Below are positions 33,418-43,052 of a DNA stretch of 64,000 nt, piece by piece; the stretch's first letter is position 1, and each line of letters begins with the position of its first letter. Position numbers and translations under genes: made by a program. The stretch is from Sinomonas terrae (GTDB lineage: Bacteria; Actinomycetota; Actinomycetes; Actinomycetales; Micrococcaceae). The stretch lies in assembly GCF_022539255.1 (NCBI RefSeq), contig NZ_JAKZBV010000001.1, positions 1,612,001 through 1,676,000 of the forward strand, written 5' to 3'. The notes under the pieces are model-generated. The model worked only from the letters and a program-made list of their open reading frames with translations, ran no database searches and was not told the DNA's origin.

Positions 33418-34718
33418 ATGGCCCGCCCCAAACTGGAGCCGGGACAGTACGGCGAGATCGCGGTCAGCACAAAGAAGAACGCCAAGGGCCTTTACCGCGC
33501 CAGAGTCTACCGACGTGACGAAAAGGGGGGAACGCCACGCGGTTTCTGCATGGCGAGCAACCAAAGGGGAAGCCCGGGCAGCGGTGGTCGCCAAGCTGGA
33601 GGCACTGGAGGTGGCGGCCCAAGCGCCTCCGAGCGCACCTGGTGACCGTCAAGCAGGCTGTCTGGGAGTGGTGGCGGTCCAAGCCGAGCCACGATGTCGA
33701 CTCGCGGCGGCCAGCGTCGCCGCAGCCCCTCTCCCTCTACGCCCGGACGATCCACCGGAGTGTCGAGCCGCGGTAGGGCGATGTCGCGATCGCCGATCTG
33801 ACGGCAGGAAAGGTCCAGGCCGTCCTCGACCGGATCGTAGCCGACGGTCACGGCTTCGCCGAGTCGAAGCGGACCCTGACGATCGTGAAGCAGGCACTCG
33901 ACCGCGCCGTTCTGCACGACTTGGTCCCCTTCAACCCGGTACTCTCCTGCACAGCACCGCGGAAGGCCCGCCGGAGGCCTCGGGCTCTTTCCGACGCTGA
34001 ACTCCTCGCCCTTGTCACAGCTGCACGGGACTGGTAGGAGGGTGGCCCGAATCATGGGCCAGCACGCTCTGAGGTGCTCGTAGACACGCTGCTCGTAATG
34101 CTCGGCCTTGGCGTGCGCATCGGCGAGGCGCTCGCTCTGCGCTGGCGAGACGTCGACCTGAATGAAGGGCTTGTGCACGTTCGCGGCACTCTCGTGGACC
34201 AAGCTGCCTACAAGCTGGAGGACGGAACGCCCATCTCAAGCGAGTTTTTCCGCCAGGACTGGCGCAATTCGGGGAAGGACAAAGACGAGCTAATACTCGA
34301 GGCCCCATCTTTCGTTCTCGACGTGCTGACGCGGCGACGCCTCCAAAGCCCACTCCTGAATCCGATCGAAGCAGTTTTCGTCACTCGGACGGGTACTTGG
34401 CAGCGGCCGTCGAATATACGCAGGCAGTTCCGGATGGCCAAAGAAGAAGCAGGCCTGCGTGTCGACCCGGACTGGGCCACGCCGCACAAGCTTCGCACTA
34501 CGGCTCTGACAGCAGTGGCAAACGCGGTAGACGCGCAGGCTGCTGCACTACTTGCAGGGCACAGCTCACCCCGAACGACTGAGCTCTTCTATCTCGACCC
34601 CGGTCCCGTCAAACCGGTCCGTCGGGCCGAGGGGCGCGAGCGTTTCGCCGGCGCTGCAGGAGTTAGCCATCGAGCTGTTGGTGTGCAAGGCGCGGAGGCA
34701 TCTTTTCCCCTGCTGTGA
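33418..34718 (+). pseudogene. tyrosine recombinase (phage integrase), degraded
   Basis: The N-terminus (MARPKLEPGQYGEIAV) begins at 33418. A frameshift in a G-run near 33525 and stops at 33774 and 34035 interrupt it; the rest reads through in other frames. The catalytic domain from about 34074 is nearly intact: GVRIGEALALRW (Arg I), TPHKLRTTALT (His-x-x-Arg), AGHSSPRTTELFYL (Tyr nucleophile). With the tRNA-Lys gene 380 bp upstream this is the remnant of an element integrated at that tRNA. Confidence 0.8.
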
Positions 34719-34762
34719 GGCCCGGCCGACGAAGCCCGGGCCTCCCCGCCTCACCTCAACCG

Positions 34763-34978
34763 TCAATGCGCGACGAAGGCGAAGAACACAAACAGGGCTA
34801 CGAAGATGACAAACCACGTCGCGCAGCCGGGCCCGAAGAGGTTCTTCCCGTTCTGGATCCGCTGTTGACCTGCTTCGGGGGACGGGTCGTTCAGGAGCGT
34901 CCGCTGGGTACGGGTGCCCCTGCTCCTGCCGTATCCGTGACGGACGTAAGGCCGATGATGGCTCCCGAGTCTACCCAT
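34763..34978 (-). CDS. small membrane protein, 71 residues
   Basis: The ATG at 34978 is preceded by GGGGGGAATT, an excellent ribosome-binding site. The hydrophilic N-terminal 50 residues are followed by one hydrophobic helix (ATWFVIFVALFVFFAFVA) at the very C-terminus. No family is recognised. A tail-anchored topology is likely. Confidence 0.55.
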   Translation of the reverse strand: MGRLGSHHRPYVRHGYGRSRGTRTQRTLLNDPSPEAGQQRIQNGKNLFGPGCATWFVIFVALFVFFAFVAH

Positions 34979-35061
34979 AATTCCCCCCAAGTCAGGCTCG
35001 TGCGGCTCAGTCCGCGGGCCGCAGTGCCGGAGGGTGGACAAGGCGGGGGGGGGCTCGCGCC

Positions 35062-36492
35062 CTATCCCACGGGCATCGCGGCGGCGATCAGGCGCTGGAG
35101 GTTCGCCGGTGCGGCCGATGCGGCTGTCCCGTACCTGTGGAGGAGGGCAAGCCTCGCGTCGTCTGTCGGGCTGACGTTCCGGGCCAGGCCGGAGAAGGTG
35201 TCGAGCCTGGAGTGGACGAGCCATTCCCTCAGATCGGGGTTCTGCCTCCAGCGGGCCTGTGCTGCCAGGCTGAACAGCATTGCGCTGAGCCAGTCGCGCG
35301 GCTGGTCTGTCATGGCGAACGGTGCGCAGAGCTCGTTCTTCTCCGCCTCGTCAGCGACGGTGGCCTCGATGTGGGCGATAAGGGCGCTGCTGAACACGGG
35401 TTGGAGCGGGCGCACCATCTGCGGGGTGATCTTCCGCCCTTCGAAGACGGGCAAGGCCGGGCGGAATGCGACGCCCCGGGCGGAGCAGTCGATGTAGAGG
35501 CGGCGCGGGTCCGATCCGACAGTGCCGTCGTCCAGGACGATGCGGTCGGGTTCGAGGCGCTGGACCCGGCCCATGCGGATGACGCTGCGGATCTGCCGGA
35601 GGGCGGCCAGCTCGGCTTCGGAGACGGTCGCGCCGTGGTACATGCCCGGGTCCACGGCGGGGTCCAGCCGCAGGAGCTGCCCTGCGGCCTCGAGGCGGGC
35701 GAAGAGATCCTCGACAGTGGTCGCGGTGGCGGCGATCTCGACCTGGACTGCGAAGGCGGTGAAGGTCTGCTCGAAGAACTCCTCGGCCGGCTGCAGCTTC
35801 GCCCGGTTCTGCAGCCACGGGTCGCGCGGGACGATCCAGCTGATCATGCCGGGGGCGACGCCGTTCTGCAGGAGCCAGAGGCACACGTCGATTCCGGTCT
35901 TCCCGGCCCCGATCACCACGTAGCCGCTCGGCGGGCGCGCCTGCCGGGGGAGCAGGTTGGGCGGAATGCACCGCACGCCTTCTGCGACCTCGTACTTCGG
36001 CGGGTGGGTCGAGGGGACCTCCGTGCCGAGGTACGAGGTGTCGACCGTCCTCTCCCTGACTCGCAGCTCGGAGGCCCGCCCGTCGAGCAGGGACACCAGG
36101 CGTTGCGCCTGGTCGTAGTCGCCCTGGTAGTCGGTCAGGGGGAAGTAGCGGACGCGTCCCGTGGCGAGGAAGCCTGTCATCAGCTGCTCGTAGTAGGACA
36201 GGATCGTGGCGCTGCTGTCGCGGCGGCACATCCCCAGGTTCCAGGGTGTGGTGTCGCGTCCGCCGTCGCCGAGGCTGAGGGAGTTGACCCCGTAGGTCGC
36301 GGACGGCTGGTGCAGCCGGACGAAGGGGTAGGCGTCGTTCCAGTGTCCGCCCGGGGCGTGGTGGCGGTCCACGAGGGCGACCGTGGAGTCGGTCTCGTGG
36401 ATGAGCACGTCGGCGAACGCCAGGCCCACGGCTCCGCTGCCGACGATCAGATAGTCCGCTTCAAGGACCACGTCATCCTCCAGACCAGCCAC
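35062..36492 (-). CDS. FAD/NAD(P)-binding flavoprotein, monooxygenase-like
   Basis: 476 residues with two dinucleotide-binding motifs: LIVGSGAVGLAFADVL at the N-terminus (FAD) and YVVIGAGKTGIDVCLWL near residue 195 (NADPH). The segment APGGHWNDAYPFVRLHQPS resembles the FAD-binding region of flavin-containing monooxygenases. The substrate is unknown. A single gene on its strand, 27 bp in front of a small hypothetical gene. Confidence 0.8.
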   Translation of the reverse strand: MAGLEDDVVLEADYLIVGSGAVGLAFADVLIHETDSTVALVDRHHAPGGHWNDAYPFVRLHQPSATYGVNSLSLGDGGRDTTPWNLGMCRRDSSATILSYYEQLMTGFLATGRVRYFPLTDYQGDYDQAQRLVSLLDGRASELRVRERTVDTSYLGTEVPSTHPPKYEVAEGVRCIPPNLLPRQARPPSGYVVIGAGKTGIDVCLWLLQNGVAPGMISWIVPRDPWLQNRAKLQPAEEFFEQTFTAFAVQVEIAATATTVEDLFARLEAAGQLLRLDPAVDPGMYHGATVSEAELAALRQIRSVIRMGRVQRLEPDRIVLDDGTVGSDPRRLYIDCSARGVAFRPALPVFEGRKITPQMVRPLQPVFSSALIAHIEATVADEAEKNELCAPFAMTDQPRDWLSAMLFSLAAQARWRQNPDLREWLVHSRLDTFSGLARNVSPTDDARLALLHRYGTAASAAPANLQRLIAAAMPVG

Positions 36493-36519
36493 GTACCTCT
36501 GGGATCGGGCAGAGAGGGC

Positions 36520-36759
36520 TCAGCCGACGGGGTGCCCGTGCGAGCAGCGGTCCTGCCCGGGCGGGATCTCGTGCCCCTGGATGCAGGTGCGCTCGGGCGG
36601 GAGGGGCTGGTCGTGGGAGGCGAAGAAGATCCCGCTCGACCCTCCCGTGACTCCGGATTCCTCGCGCTTGAGCCATTCGGCCAGATGCAGGCCGTGGCGC
36701 TTCCCGCGCTCCTTGGCTTCGTGCTGCCTGTGCCCGGACGGGTTCTTGGCCATAGCCAT
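36520..36759 (-). CDS. small protein with C-terminal Cys/His motif
   Basis: 79 residues from the ATG at 36759 (AGAAAGG upstream). Basic N-terminus; the C-terminus reads CIQGHEIPPGQDRCSHGH, with two Cys-x(2)-Gly-His units that could bind zinc. Function unknown. Confidence 0.5.
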   Translation of the reverse strand: MAMAKNPSGHRQHEAKERGKRHGLHLAEWLKREESGVTGGSSGIFFASHDQPLPPERTCIQGHEIPPGQDRCSHGHPVG

Positions 36760-36813
36760 CACGGCCTTTCTGATGAGGACCCCAACGGATATTGGGAGTG
36801 GTTGCGGCTGGAG

Positions 36814-37986
36814 TCAATGGATACCGCAGAGGCTGTTGACCGTCTCGCTGAGCGCGGACTGCATCTGCTCGCCGATCGAGCTGCGCTGCCGGTCGCCGCT
36901 TGGGTCTTCCGGGGTTCCCGGCAGCGGGGGCGGGATGACGGCCATGGTTGCCGTGTACTTCCCGTCGCTGCTGGAGACCCCCGACGTGAGGGCGTCCTCC
37001 TGGTTGCCCGCTAGGTGGAAGGATCCGCTGCTCGTGCAGCCCTGTGGGCCCTTCCAGATCCCGAGGGCGTAGGGCGCGGGCGAGGCACCCTTCTCCATCG
37101 CCGCCACCGAGGTGGGTGAGAGAAGCCGGCCGCCGAAGAGGGCACCGAGGAAGGTGTTCACGTCGGCCGCGGTGGAGATGATGCCTTCGCTGGAGGAGCC
37201 GGCCTGGTGGATGTTGTCGGTGGTGTCGATCCTCTGGCCGTGCAGCGTCATGTACCCGTGGAGGATGTCCTTCTGCGACAGGTCGAGCGGGGCCGTGGAC
37301 GTGTGCGCCAGGCCGAGCGGGGCGATGACCTCCTCGTTGAGCACGTCGGGGAAGGGCTTCTTCCGCAGCGTCTGGACGAGCAGGCCCAGGGCGATGTAGT
37401 TGGTCTCGTCCCATTGGAACTGGCCGACGCCGCTCGCGGGCCATGGCTGGCCACCGGCGTCGCGGAGGGCCTGCTCGAGCGTCAGCGGCTGGGCGAGGGC
37501 GGGGCGGAAGTCGACGCCGCCCATCGAGGCCGGGATGTAGCTGGGGATGCCGGAGGTCTGGCCGAGAAGCTCCCGGACGGTGATCGGCCCGGGCGGGTGC
37601 AGTTCTGCCTCGAATCCGGGGATGAGGCTGTTGACCGGGTCGTCGAGGCCGATGAGTCGGTCGTCGACGAGCTTGAGCACCGTGACCGCGGTGAACGTCT
37701 CAGTAACGCTGCCCACCGACACCCGGTCCACCGGCTGGGCCGGGTCCTTGGTCGCGAGGTCCCGCACGCCGTAGGCGTGCGACCACTGGCCGCCGGGCCA
37801 CTCCACTTGGACGACGGCGGAGACGGCACCGCTGCCGATGAAGAGCCGTGCCTGCTCATCGAGGGGAGCGATCGCGGGAGAAAGAGTCGGGCCCGGCGTG
37901 GATGACGAGGTCGAGCCCGAATACTGGCATCCTGTGAGCAGGAGCGCGAGAAGAAGGGCGCCTGCTGTTCGCGCCATCGATGTCAT
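36814..37986 (-). CDS. serine beta-lactamase-fold lipoprotein with altered active site
   Basis: 390 residues. Signal peptide with lipobox LLTGC, then a class C beta-lactamase/D-Ala-D-Ala carboxypeptidase-like domain (DRVSVGSVTETFTAVTVLKL, ITVRELLGQTSGIPSY, ETNYIALGLLVQTL, HTSTAPLDLSQKDILHGYM). The catalytic SxxK is SVTE here (Lys replaced by Glu) and the usual YxN before TNY is WDE, so the normal serine hydrolase mechanism should not work. ATG 37986 follows GGGAGGGG. A binding or regulatory pseudoenzyme is possible. Confidence 0.8.
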   Translation of the reverse strand: MTSMARTAGALLLALLLTGCQYSGSTSSSTPGPTLSPAIAPLDEQARLFIGSGAVSAVVQVEWPGGQWSHAYGVRDLATKDPAQPVDRVSVGSVTETFTAVTVLKLVDDRLIGLDDPVNSLIPGFEAELHPPGPITVRELLGQTSGIPSYIPASMGGVDFRPALAQPLTLEQALRDAGGQPWPASGVGQFQWDETNYIALGLLVQTLRKKPFPDVLNEEVIAPLGLAHTSTAPLDLSQKDILHGYMTLHGQRIDTTDNIHQAGSSSEGIISTAADVNTFLGALFGGRLLSPTSVAAMEKGASPAPYALGIWKGPQGCTSSGSFHLAGNQEDALTSGVSSSDGKYTATMAVIPPPLPGTPEDPSGDRQRSSIGEQMQSALSETVNSLCGIH

Positions 37987-38154
37987 CGCGAATGCCCCTC
38001 CCTGTGTACTGAAAATACGTCCCCGACCTGCGTCGTGGAATACGCACTTCTGCGTACCGGATGGTCCGCCACGGCCGGCCTGGCCATGCACGGGGCCACT
38101 CGGATCGAGGCCTTCGCCCGCGTGGGTGATTGAATCGGGCTAGGGAGGATTGAC

Positions 38155-38478
38155 TTGATCGACAGGCAGGGAGCAGAAGGCCAGCGGGACCGCATCGAAA
38201 AGGCTGCCCGGGAGCTGGCTCCGGGGGAGCGGCTCTGGTTCGAGGTCCGGTGTGCCAGGCGCACCGGCCGGGCTCGGTGGAAGGCGGTCGTCTGCCGTCC
38301 CGAGGAGGTCAGGGCAGAGTTCGCCGCGGCTGGCAGGGGTAGCGGTGCGGCCTTCGACCTGGACTGCCCCAGCCAGCTGGTCCAATGGCTCGAAGCGCTG
38401 CGAGTGCGGCCTGTACAGCCTGTCCCCGACGACTGGAACCACCTGGTGTTCTTCGGGTCCGACGTCGAGGTCTACTAG
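38155..38478 (+). CDS. hypothetical protein, 107 residues
   Basis: TTG start at 38155 with GGGAGG six bases upstream. The protein is compact and acidic/basic mixed (ERLWFEVRCARR, DDWNHLVFFGSDVEVY at the C-terminus), without membrane segments. No family recognised. Confidence 0.5.
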   Translation: MIDRQGAEGQRDRIEKAARELAPGERLWFEVRCARRTGRARWKAVVCRPEEVRAEFAAAGRGSGAAFDLDCPSQLVQWLEALRVRPVQPVPDDWNHLVFFGSDVEVY

Positions 38479-38579
38479 CCCATCCGCCGCTTCGAGCTCG
38501 GTGGCGCCGGGAAAGCGCCCGGACCTCAGGAGACGACGGTCTCTTAGCCGTCAAGAGGCCGTCTCCCTCCGGCATCGGG

Positions 38580-38885
38580 TCATGGGATGCGGACTACGCG
38601 CGCGTAGTCCTTCCCGACCATGCGCTCGCACAGCTCCCGGCACGCGCCGATCTTCTCGGCGAACCCCGGGTCGCGCTTCCATTGGTCCCGCGACTCGGCG
38701 TCCTTCCACTCGGAGAACGACACGAACTCCGTGGAAGTCGTCACCTCCTGCAGAAGGCTGGAGTCGACCATCGCCGGGTGATGCTGCTGGGTCCACTCGA
38801 GGAACTCCCTCCACCGGGCGATGAACTCCTCTTCCTTGCCTGGCTGGACATGCCACCTCCCAGAGGCGTATGCGTCTGCCATCAC
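38580..38885 (-). CDS. antibiotic biosynthesis monooxygenase (ABM) domain protein
   Basis: 101 residues with the ferredoxin-like ABM pattern: SGRWHVQPGKEEEFIARWREF, EVTTSTEFVSFSEWKDAESR, FAEKIGACRELCERMV (each shown in part). Small cofactor-free oxygenases or heme-degrading proteins have this fold; the exact role is not known. Confidence 0.75.
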   Translation of the reverse strand: MMADAYASGRWHVQPGKEEEFIARWREFLEWTQQHHPAMVDSSLLQEVTTSTEFVSFSEWKDAESRDQWKRDPGFAEKIGACRELCERMVGKDYARVVRIP

Positions 38886-39131
38886 TGCTCATCTCCTCTC
38901 CTCTGGTTGTCAGGTCCCGAACGCGTCCCGTCACCTCGGGTACGCAGACAGACCCCAAGACAGCCCGGGCCAGCTGCGCTGGTTCAGGCGGTGGCCTGTC
39001 AGCGGCCATGAGATTCTCCCCATTGGCGGCCAGATAGTTCCCCGCTGACGGCCAGTTCTTTCTCCCCGTCCACGGCCAGTTGTTCTCCCCGGGTGCGGGA
39101 TTCCTTCCGCCGGTCGTGGTGATGATCGCGG

Positions 39132-40664
39132 ATGAAGAGCAACGAGGAGATCATGGAGATTCTTGAGGCGTATGACCTCACCGGCAGCTACCGTGCCGCA
39201 GCGGAGCTCGCGGGGTGTGACCATCACACGGTGGCCAGGTATGTGAAGCTGCGGGCTGCCGGAGGGCCGGATCGCGAGAAGGGGCAGCGGGCCAGGCCGA
39301 TCGACGGGTTCCTGCCGAAGATCGAAGAACTCGTCGAGCGCTCGGGAGGCCGGGTCCGGGCGGATGTGGTCCATGAGCGGCTGGTCGCGATGGGGTTCAC
39401 CGGCGCGGAGAGGACCACGAGGCGCACGGTCGCGGAGGCCAAGGCGCAGTTCGCGGCGGGGCGGCGGCGCGTGTTCCGCCCCTGGATCGTCGAGCCTGGG
39501 CTGTGGCTGCAGTGGGACTACGGATGGGGGCCGAGGATCGGGGGCCGGGCGACGCTGCTGTGGTGCGCGTGGCTGGCGTGGTCGCGGTTCCGCGTCGTGA
39601 TCCCGATCTGGGACAAGAGCCTGCCGACGGTCGTGGCGTGCATGGATGCCACGCTGCGCAGGATGGGCGGGGTCCCGGCGTTCGCGCTGACCGACAACGA
39701 GCGCACCGTGACCGCCGACCACATCGCCAGGGTCGCGGTGCGCAACCCGCAGATCGTGGAGATGGGCCGCCACTACGGGATGACCGTGCGCACCTGCGTT
39801 CCCGCCGACCCGCAGTCCAAGGGCGGCTCGGAGTCCACGGTGCGGATCTCGAAGGCGGATCTGGTGCCCACGGCGGCGAACCTGCTCGAGGAGTACCGCA
39901 CCTTCGGGCAGTTGGAGAAGGCGTGCCACGATTTCTGCGACGAGGTCAACGCCCGCCCGCACCGGGAGACACGGCAGGCGCCGGCGGCGATGCTCGCTGC
40001 GGAGCGGGAGCGGCTGCATCTGCTTCCGAAGGCGCCGTTCACGGTGGTGTTCGGGACCACCCGCCGGGTGAACTGGGACGCGACCGTGTCGATGAACGGG
40101 GTCCGGTACTCGGTCCCGCACGAGCTGGCCAACACCAGGGTCTGGGTGCGCGAGGCGGGCGAGGAGGTCATCGTCACCTCCGTGGCCGAGCGCGGGGAGG
40201 CCCGCGAGGTGGCCCGGCATGCGACCGGGCGTCCCGGGACCCCAGTCCTGGACGACGCGCACTACCCGCCCCGGGCGGATGAGGCCGCGGACCGCCAGCC
40301 CAGGGCGACCACCCCGGAGGAGGCAGCGTTCCTGATGCTCGGCGCGGGTGCCAAGGCGTGGCTGGTCGAGGCCGCCGCCGCGGGAGCCAGGCGGATCCGG
40401 GCGAAGATGGCCGAGGCCGTCGCGTTCGCCAAGCTCTACGGCACCGACCAGGTCGACCGGGCCCTGGGCACGGCCGCGACGACGGGCAGGTTCGCCGACA
40501 GGGACCTGGTCTCGATCCTGGGCTACCAGGCCGGGCTCGCCCACGTGGAGCCCTCCCGGGCCTCCGAGGCCCATTCCCTCCAGCCGGGCACGGGCGGCTG
40601 GGGCCGCCTCGATGGCTCAGAGCCCGCCGCCGCCGACATGACGGGCGAGGAGGAGGGCCGGTGA
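39132..40664 (+). CDS. istA: IS21-family transposase IstA
   Basis: 510 residues: N-terminal helix-turn-helix (GSYRAAAELAGCDHHTVARY), then the rve/DDE integrase core with Asp in LQWDYGWG, Asp in ALTDNERTV and Glu in KGGSESTVRIS, and a C-terminal Mu-type domain (MNGVRYSVP). Intact. The stop overlaps the istB start (GTGA). Confidence 0.93.
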   Translation: MKSNEEIMEILEAYDLTGSYRAAAELAGCDHHTVARYVKLRAAGGPDREKGQRARPIDGFLPKIEELVERSGGRVRADVVHERLVAMGFTGAERTTRRTVAEAKAQFAAGRRRVFRPWIVEPGLWLQWDYGWGPRIGGRATLLWCAWLAWSRFRVVIPIWDKSLPTVVACMDATLRRMGGVPAFALTDNERTVTADHIARVAVRNPQIVEMGRHYGMTVRTCVPADPQSKGGSESTVRISKADLVPTAANLLEEYRTFGQLEKACHDFCDEVNARPHRETRQAPAAMLAAERERLHLLPKAPFTVVFGTTRRVNWDATVSMNGVRYSVPHELANTRVWVREAGEEVIVTSVAERGEAREVARHATGRPGTPVLDDAHYPPRADEAADRQPRATTPEEAAFLMLGAGAKAWLVEAAAAGARRIRAKMAEAVAFAKLYGTDQVDRALGTAATTGRFADRDLVSILGYQAGLAHVEPSRASEAHSLQPGTGGWGRLDGSEPAAADMTGEEEGR

Positions 40665-41458
40665 CGATCACAACGATGCAGACCGTGGTCGCCCGCGCCC
40701 ACGGCGACCCGCTGGCCGAGGCCCTGGAGCTGACCCGCCGGCTGAAGCTGCCCCACATGCGCAAGGCGCTCACGAACCTGATCCCCACGGCGAAGGCCCA
40801 GCGCTGGGACCCGGCCGAGCTCGTGCGGGTCCTGCTCGCGGAGGAAGTCGCCGGCCGCGACCGCGCCAACCTGATCACCCGCCGCAAATCCGCCGGCTTC
40901 CCGGCAGGGAAGACCTTCGGCGACTGGGACGAGGAGCTCTCCCCGATCCCGCGCCCGACCCAGGAAGCACTCAAGTCCCTCGAATGGGTCCGCCGGCGGG
41001 AGAATCTCGCGATCTACGGGCCGTCGGGGACTGGGAAGTCGCACTTCTGCGAGGCGCTCGGCCACGCGGCAGTCGAGGCCGGGATGATCGTGTCCTGGTT
41101 CGGGATCGAGGATCTCGGCGCCCTGGTGCGCAAGCACCGCGCCGACGACTCCATCGCCCGGGCCCTGACCAGGGTCGTGCGCAGCGATCTGATCATCGTG
41201 GACGACATAGGCCTGCTCCCGGTCTCCCCAGACGCCGCCGAGGGGTTCTACCGCCTCGTGGACGCCGCCTACGAGCGCCGGGCGATGGCGGTCAGCTCGA
41301 ACCTCGCCCCGGCCGGATTCGACGAGATCATGCCCAAGACCATCGCGACCGCGACGGTGGACAGGTTCATGCACCACGCCCACCGGGTCGAGACCAAGGG
41401 CGAGTCCTACCGCCTCGCCCAAGCCGCCTCCGGCAAGGGGGTGACGCCCTTCCGCTGA
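40661..41458 (+). CDS. istB: IS21-family helper ATPase IstB
   Basis: 265 residues, AAA+ ATPase of the DnaC/IstB type: Walker A GPSGTGKS, Walker B LIIVDDIG, sensor SSNLAPAGFDE. It assists IstA in target selection. GTG start coupled to the istA stop. Confidence 0.93.
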   Translation: MTITTMQTVVARAHGDPLAEALELTRRLKLPHMRKALTNLIPTAKAQRWDPAELVRVLLAEEVAGRDRANLITRRKSAGFPAGKTFGDWDEELSPIPRPTQEALKSLEWVRRRENLAIYGPSGTGKSHFCEALGHAAVEAGMIVSWFGIEDLGALVRKHRADDSIARALTRVVRSDLIIVDDIGLLPVSPDAAEGFYRLVDAAYERRAMAVSSNLAPAGFDEIMPKTIATATVDRFMHHAHRVETKGESYRLAQAASGKGVTPFR

Positions 41459-41651
41459 CCCGACAGACAGTCCAAACCCGAACCGGGGAATCAACTGGCC
41501 ATACGTGGGGAGGAAAGATGGCCGCCACCGGGGAGAACAACTGGCCGTCCACGGGGAAAACCAACTGGCCGTTGACAGTGGCCTTGGCTCTGGCCACCTC
41601 CGAGACGGTCGTCACCGGGGGCAGTGGCTCGTTGAGGTCGATGCCGTCCGG

Positions 41652-42095
41652 TCAGTGCTCGGTGAGGATCTCGGCGAGGGTGGCGAGGTCGGCGCGGACC
41701 TGGCGCTCGTAGACCTTGTTCACGAGGGCGTCGGCGAGCTTGCCGAACATGCCGCCGAGCCCGGCCGCTGTCTCGAGGCGGTAGGTCAGGTGGGTCCCCT
41801 CGCCCTGGGGCGCCATCATGTACGCGGTGGACAGCTCGATCCGGCCCTCCACGGAGCGGGTCGCGAGCTTGTTGGGCCGGTCGAGGTCGGTGTACTCGAC
41901 CACCCATTCGACGGTGCGCCCGAGCACCTTGGTCGCTCCCCTGATGCGGGATCCGGTCCGGACGGGCCCCTCGCCTTCGAGTTCGGCGTAGATGATGCTT
42001 CCGCTGAACTGCGCGAAGCTGGCTGGGTCGAGCAGGTAGTCATACACGCGCTCCGGTGGCGCGGCGATGACGACGGACTCTTCGATGGTGGGCAT
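41652..42095 (-). CDS. SRPBCC (START/polyketide cyclase-like) family protein
   Basis: 147 residues from ATG 42095 (MPTIEESVVIAAPPERVYDYL): the classic N-terminus of SRPBCC proteins. The core GEGTHLTYRLETAAGLGGMFGKLAD and the C-terminal helix are present. A hydrophobic-ligand pocket is expected; ligand unknown. Upstream extension is non-coding. Next to the right end of IS copy A. Confidence 0.8.
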   Translation of the reverse strand: MPTIEESVVIAAPPERVYDYLLDPASFAQFSGSIIYAELEGEGPVRTGSRIRGATKVLGRTVEWVVEYTDLDRPNKLATRSVEGRIELSTAYMMAPQGEGTHLTYRLETAAGLGGMFGKLADALVNKVYERQVRADLATLAEILTEH

Positions 42096-42569
42096 GGCTG
42101 CCTCGATTCGCCTGCAAGAATGGGCCAGCGCGCGCTGCAGCGCGGACGGCCCTGGAATGATGCGGTGTTCCCCAGCCGGTCTTCCGCTCCGACGCGTTCC
42201 TGCCCCGATGAGATCAAGGTACGTCCCGGGAATCGTCGGCGCGATACCCGAGTAGGCCTCTTCTGAAGAGTCAAGGAACCGGAGTTCCACTCTCGTCGCC
42301 CACACCAGGGCGACGCCCGGCCGCCAGCGCGGTCAGATACCGCGGGTCTAGAGCGGTCAGGACGCGAAGACCCTCCATCACCGGTCCGTTGCGCGCGATA
42401 CGGCGCGGTCGAGCCGCAGCCGGATGCTGGCTCCGATACGAGTCGACCAGGGGTTGGCCAGAGCGGTTCCCGCCTTGGCATCCCGGGCGTTGAGGCCTGT
42501 CAGCATCATCGGCATGGCGACATCGGTCAGCTTCAGGTACACGCCGAACTCCGTGTGCGGCCCAGTCTC

Positions 42570-42830
42570 CGGAGAGCCCGACCGCTGCGGGCAAGGCCGC
42601 AGCGGCCGGCCAGGTCGCCGGGGGCGCCGGCAGCCGTGCGGAAGACGAAGAAGCCCGCGTTGATCCCGGCGATGATGTGCTGCGCAGCGGAGAGCTGGCT
42701 CGTCGTCTCCGGGGCCTCGAGGTCGAGCGCGAACGAGGTTCCGAGCTCTCCACGGCACTGCTTCGGGGTCGATGGTGACCACGTCGAGGTTCCAGGGCGG
42801 GCGGGTCTGGCGGATGGTGAGAGAAATCCT
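42570..42830 (-). pseudogene. remnant of a phosphodiester glycosidase (NAGPA-like) gene
   Basis: Two frames read together give NLDVVTIDPEA, then RGELGTSFALDLEAPETT and SQLSAAQHIIAGINAGFFVF, then GAPGDLAG, the recognisable core of exopolysaccharide phosphodiester glycosidases. A frameshift near 42755 separates them and homology is lost beyond GDLAG. No start or end can be set. Confidence 0.45.
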
Positions 42831-43052
42831 TCCGGGTCATCGATCTCTCCATAATCCCTGTGCGGTTCAGCGGGTTTCCGTCGGGCCCTGACTGGACCGG
42901 CTCGCGAGGGTGCAGGGGCGTCTGCCCTGCACACTCACGTCTGGCTCAACATCTCTGTTGTCCTTCGATGAGGGGGCGCTGCGCTATTGCGGGCCTCCAC
43001 ACGGGTTCCTACCATCGGCAGCGGTCTCTTAAGCAGCAGGAGGTCAATCGCC

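Larger units (their letters stand above)
38997..41577 (+). mobile_element. complete IS21-family insertion sequence (copy A)
   Basis: 2,581 bp. Terminal repeats TGTCAGCGGCCA (left) and the inverse of TGTCAACGGCCA (right) are flanked on both sides by GTGGCC (38991-38996 and 41578-41583), a 6-bp target duplication. Each end carries several about 20-bp copies of a transposase-site motif (GGCCAGTTnTTCTCCCCG on the left at about 39026, 39048 and 39076; the inverse on the right at about 41487, 41510, 41530 and 41554), as known for IS21. Contains istA and istB. Confidence 0.93.
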
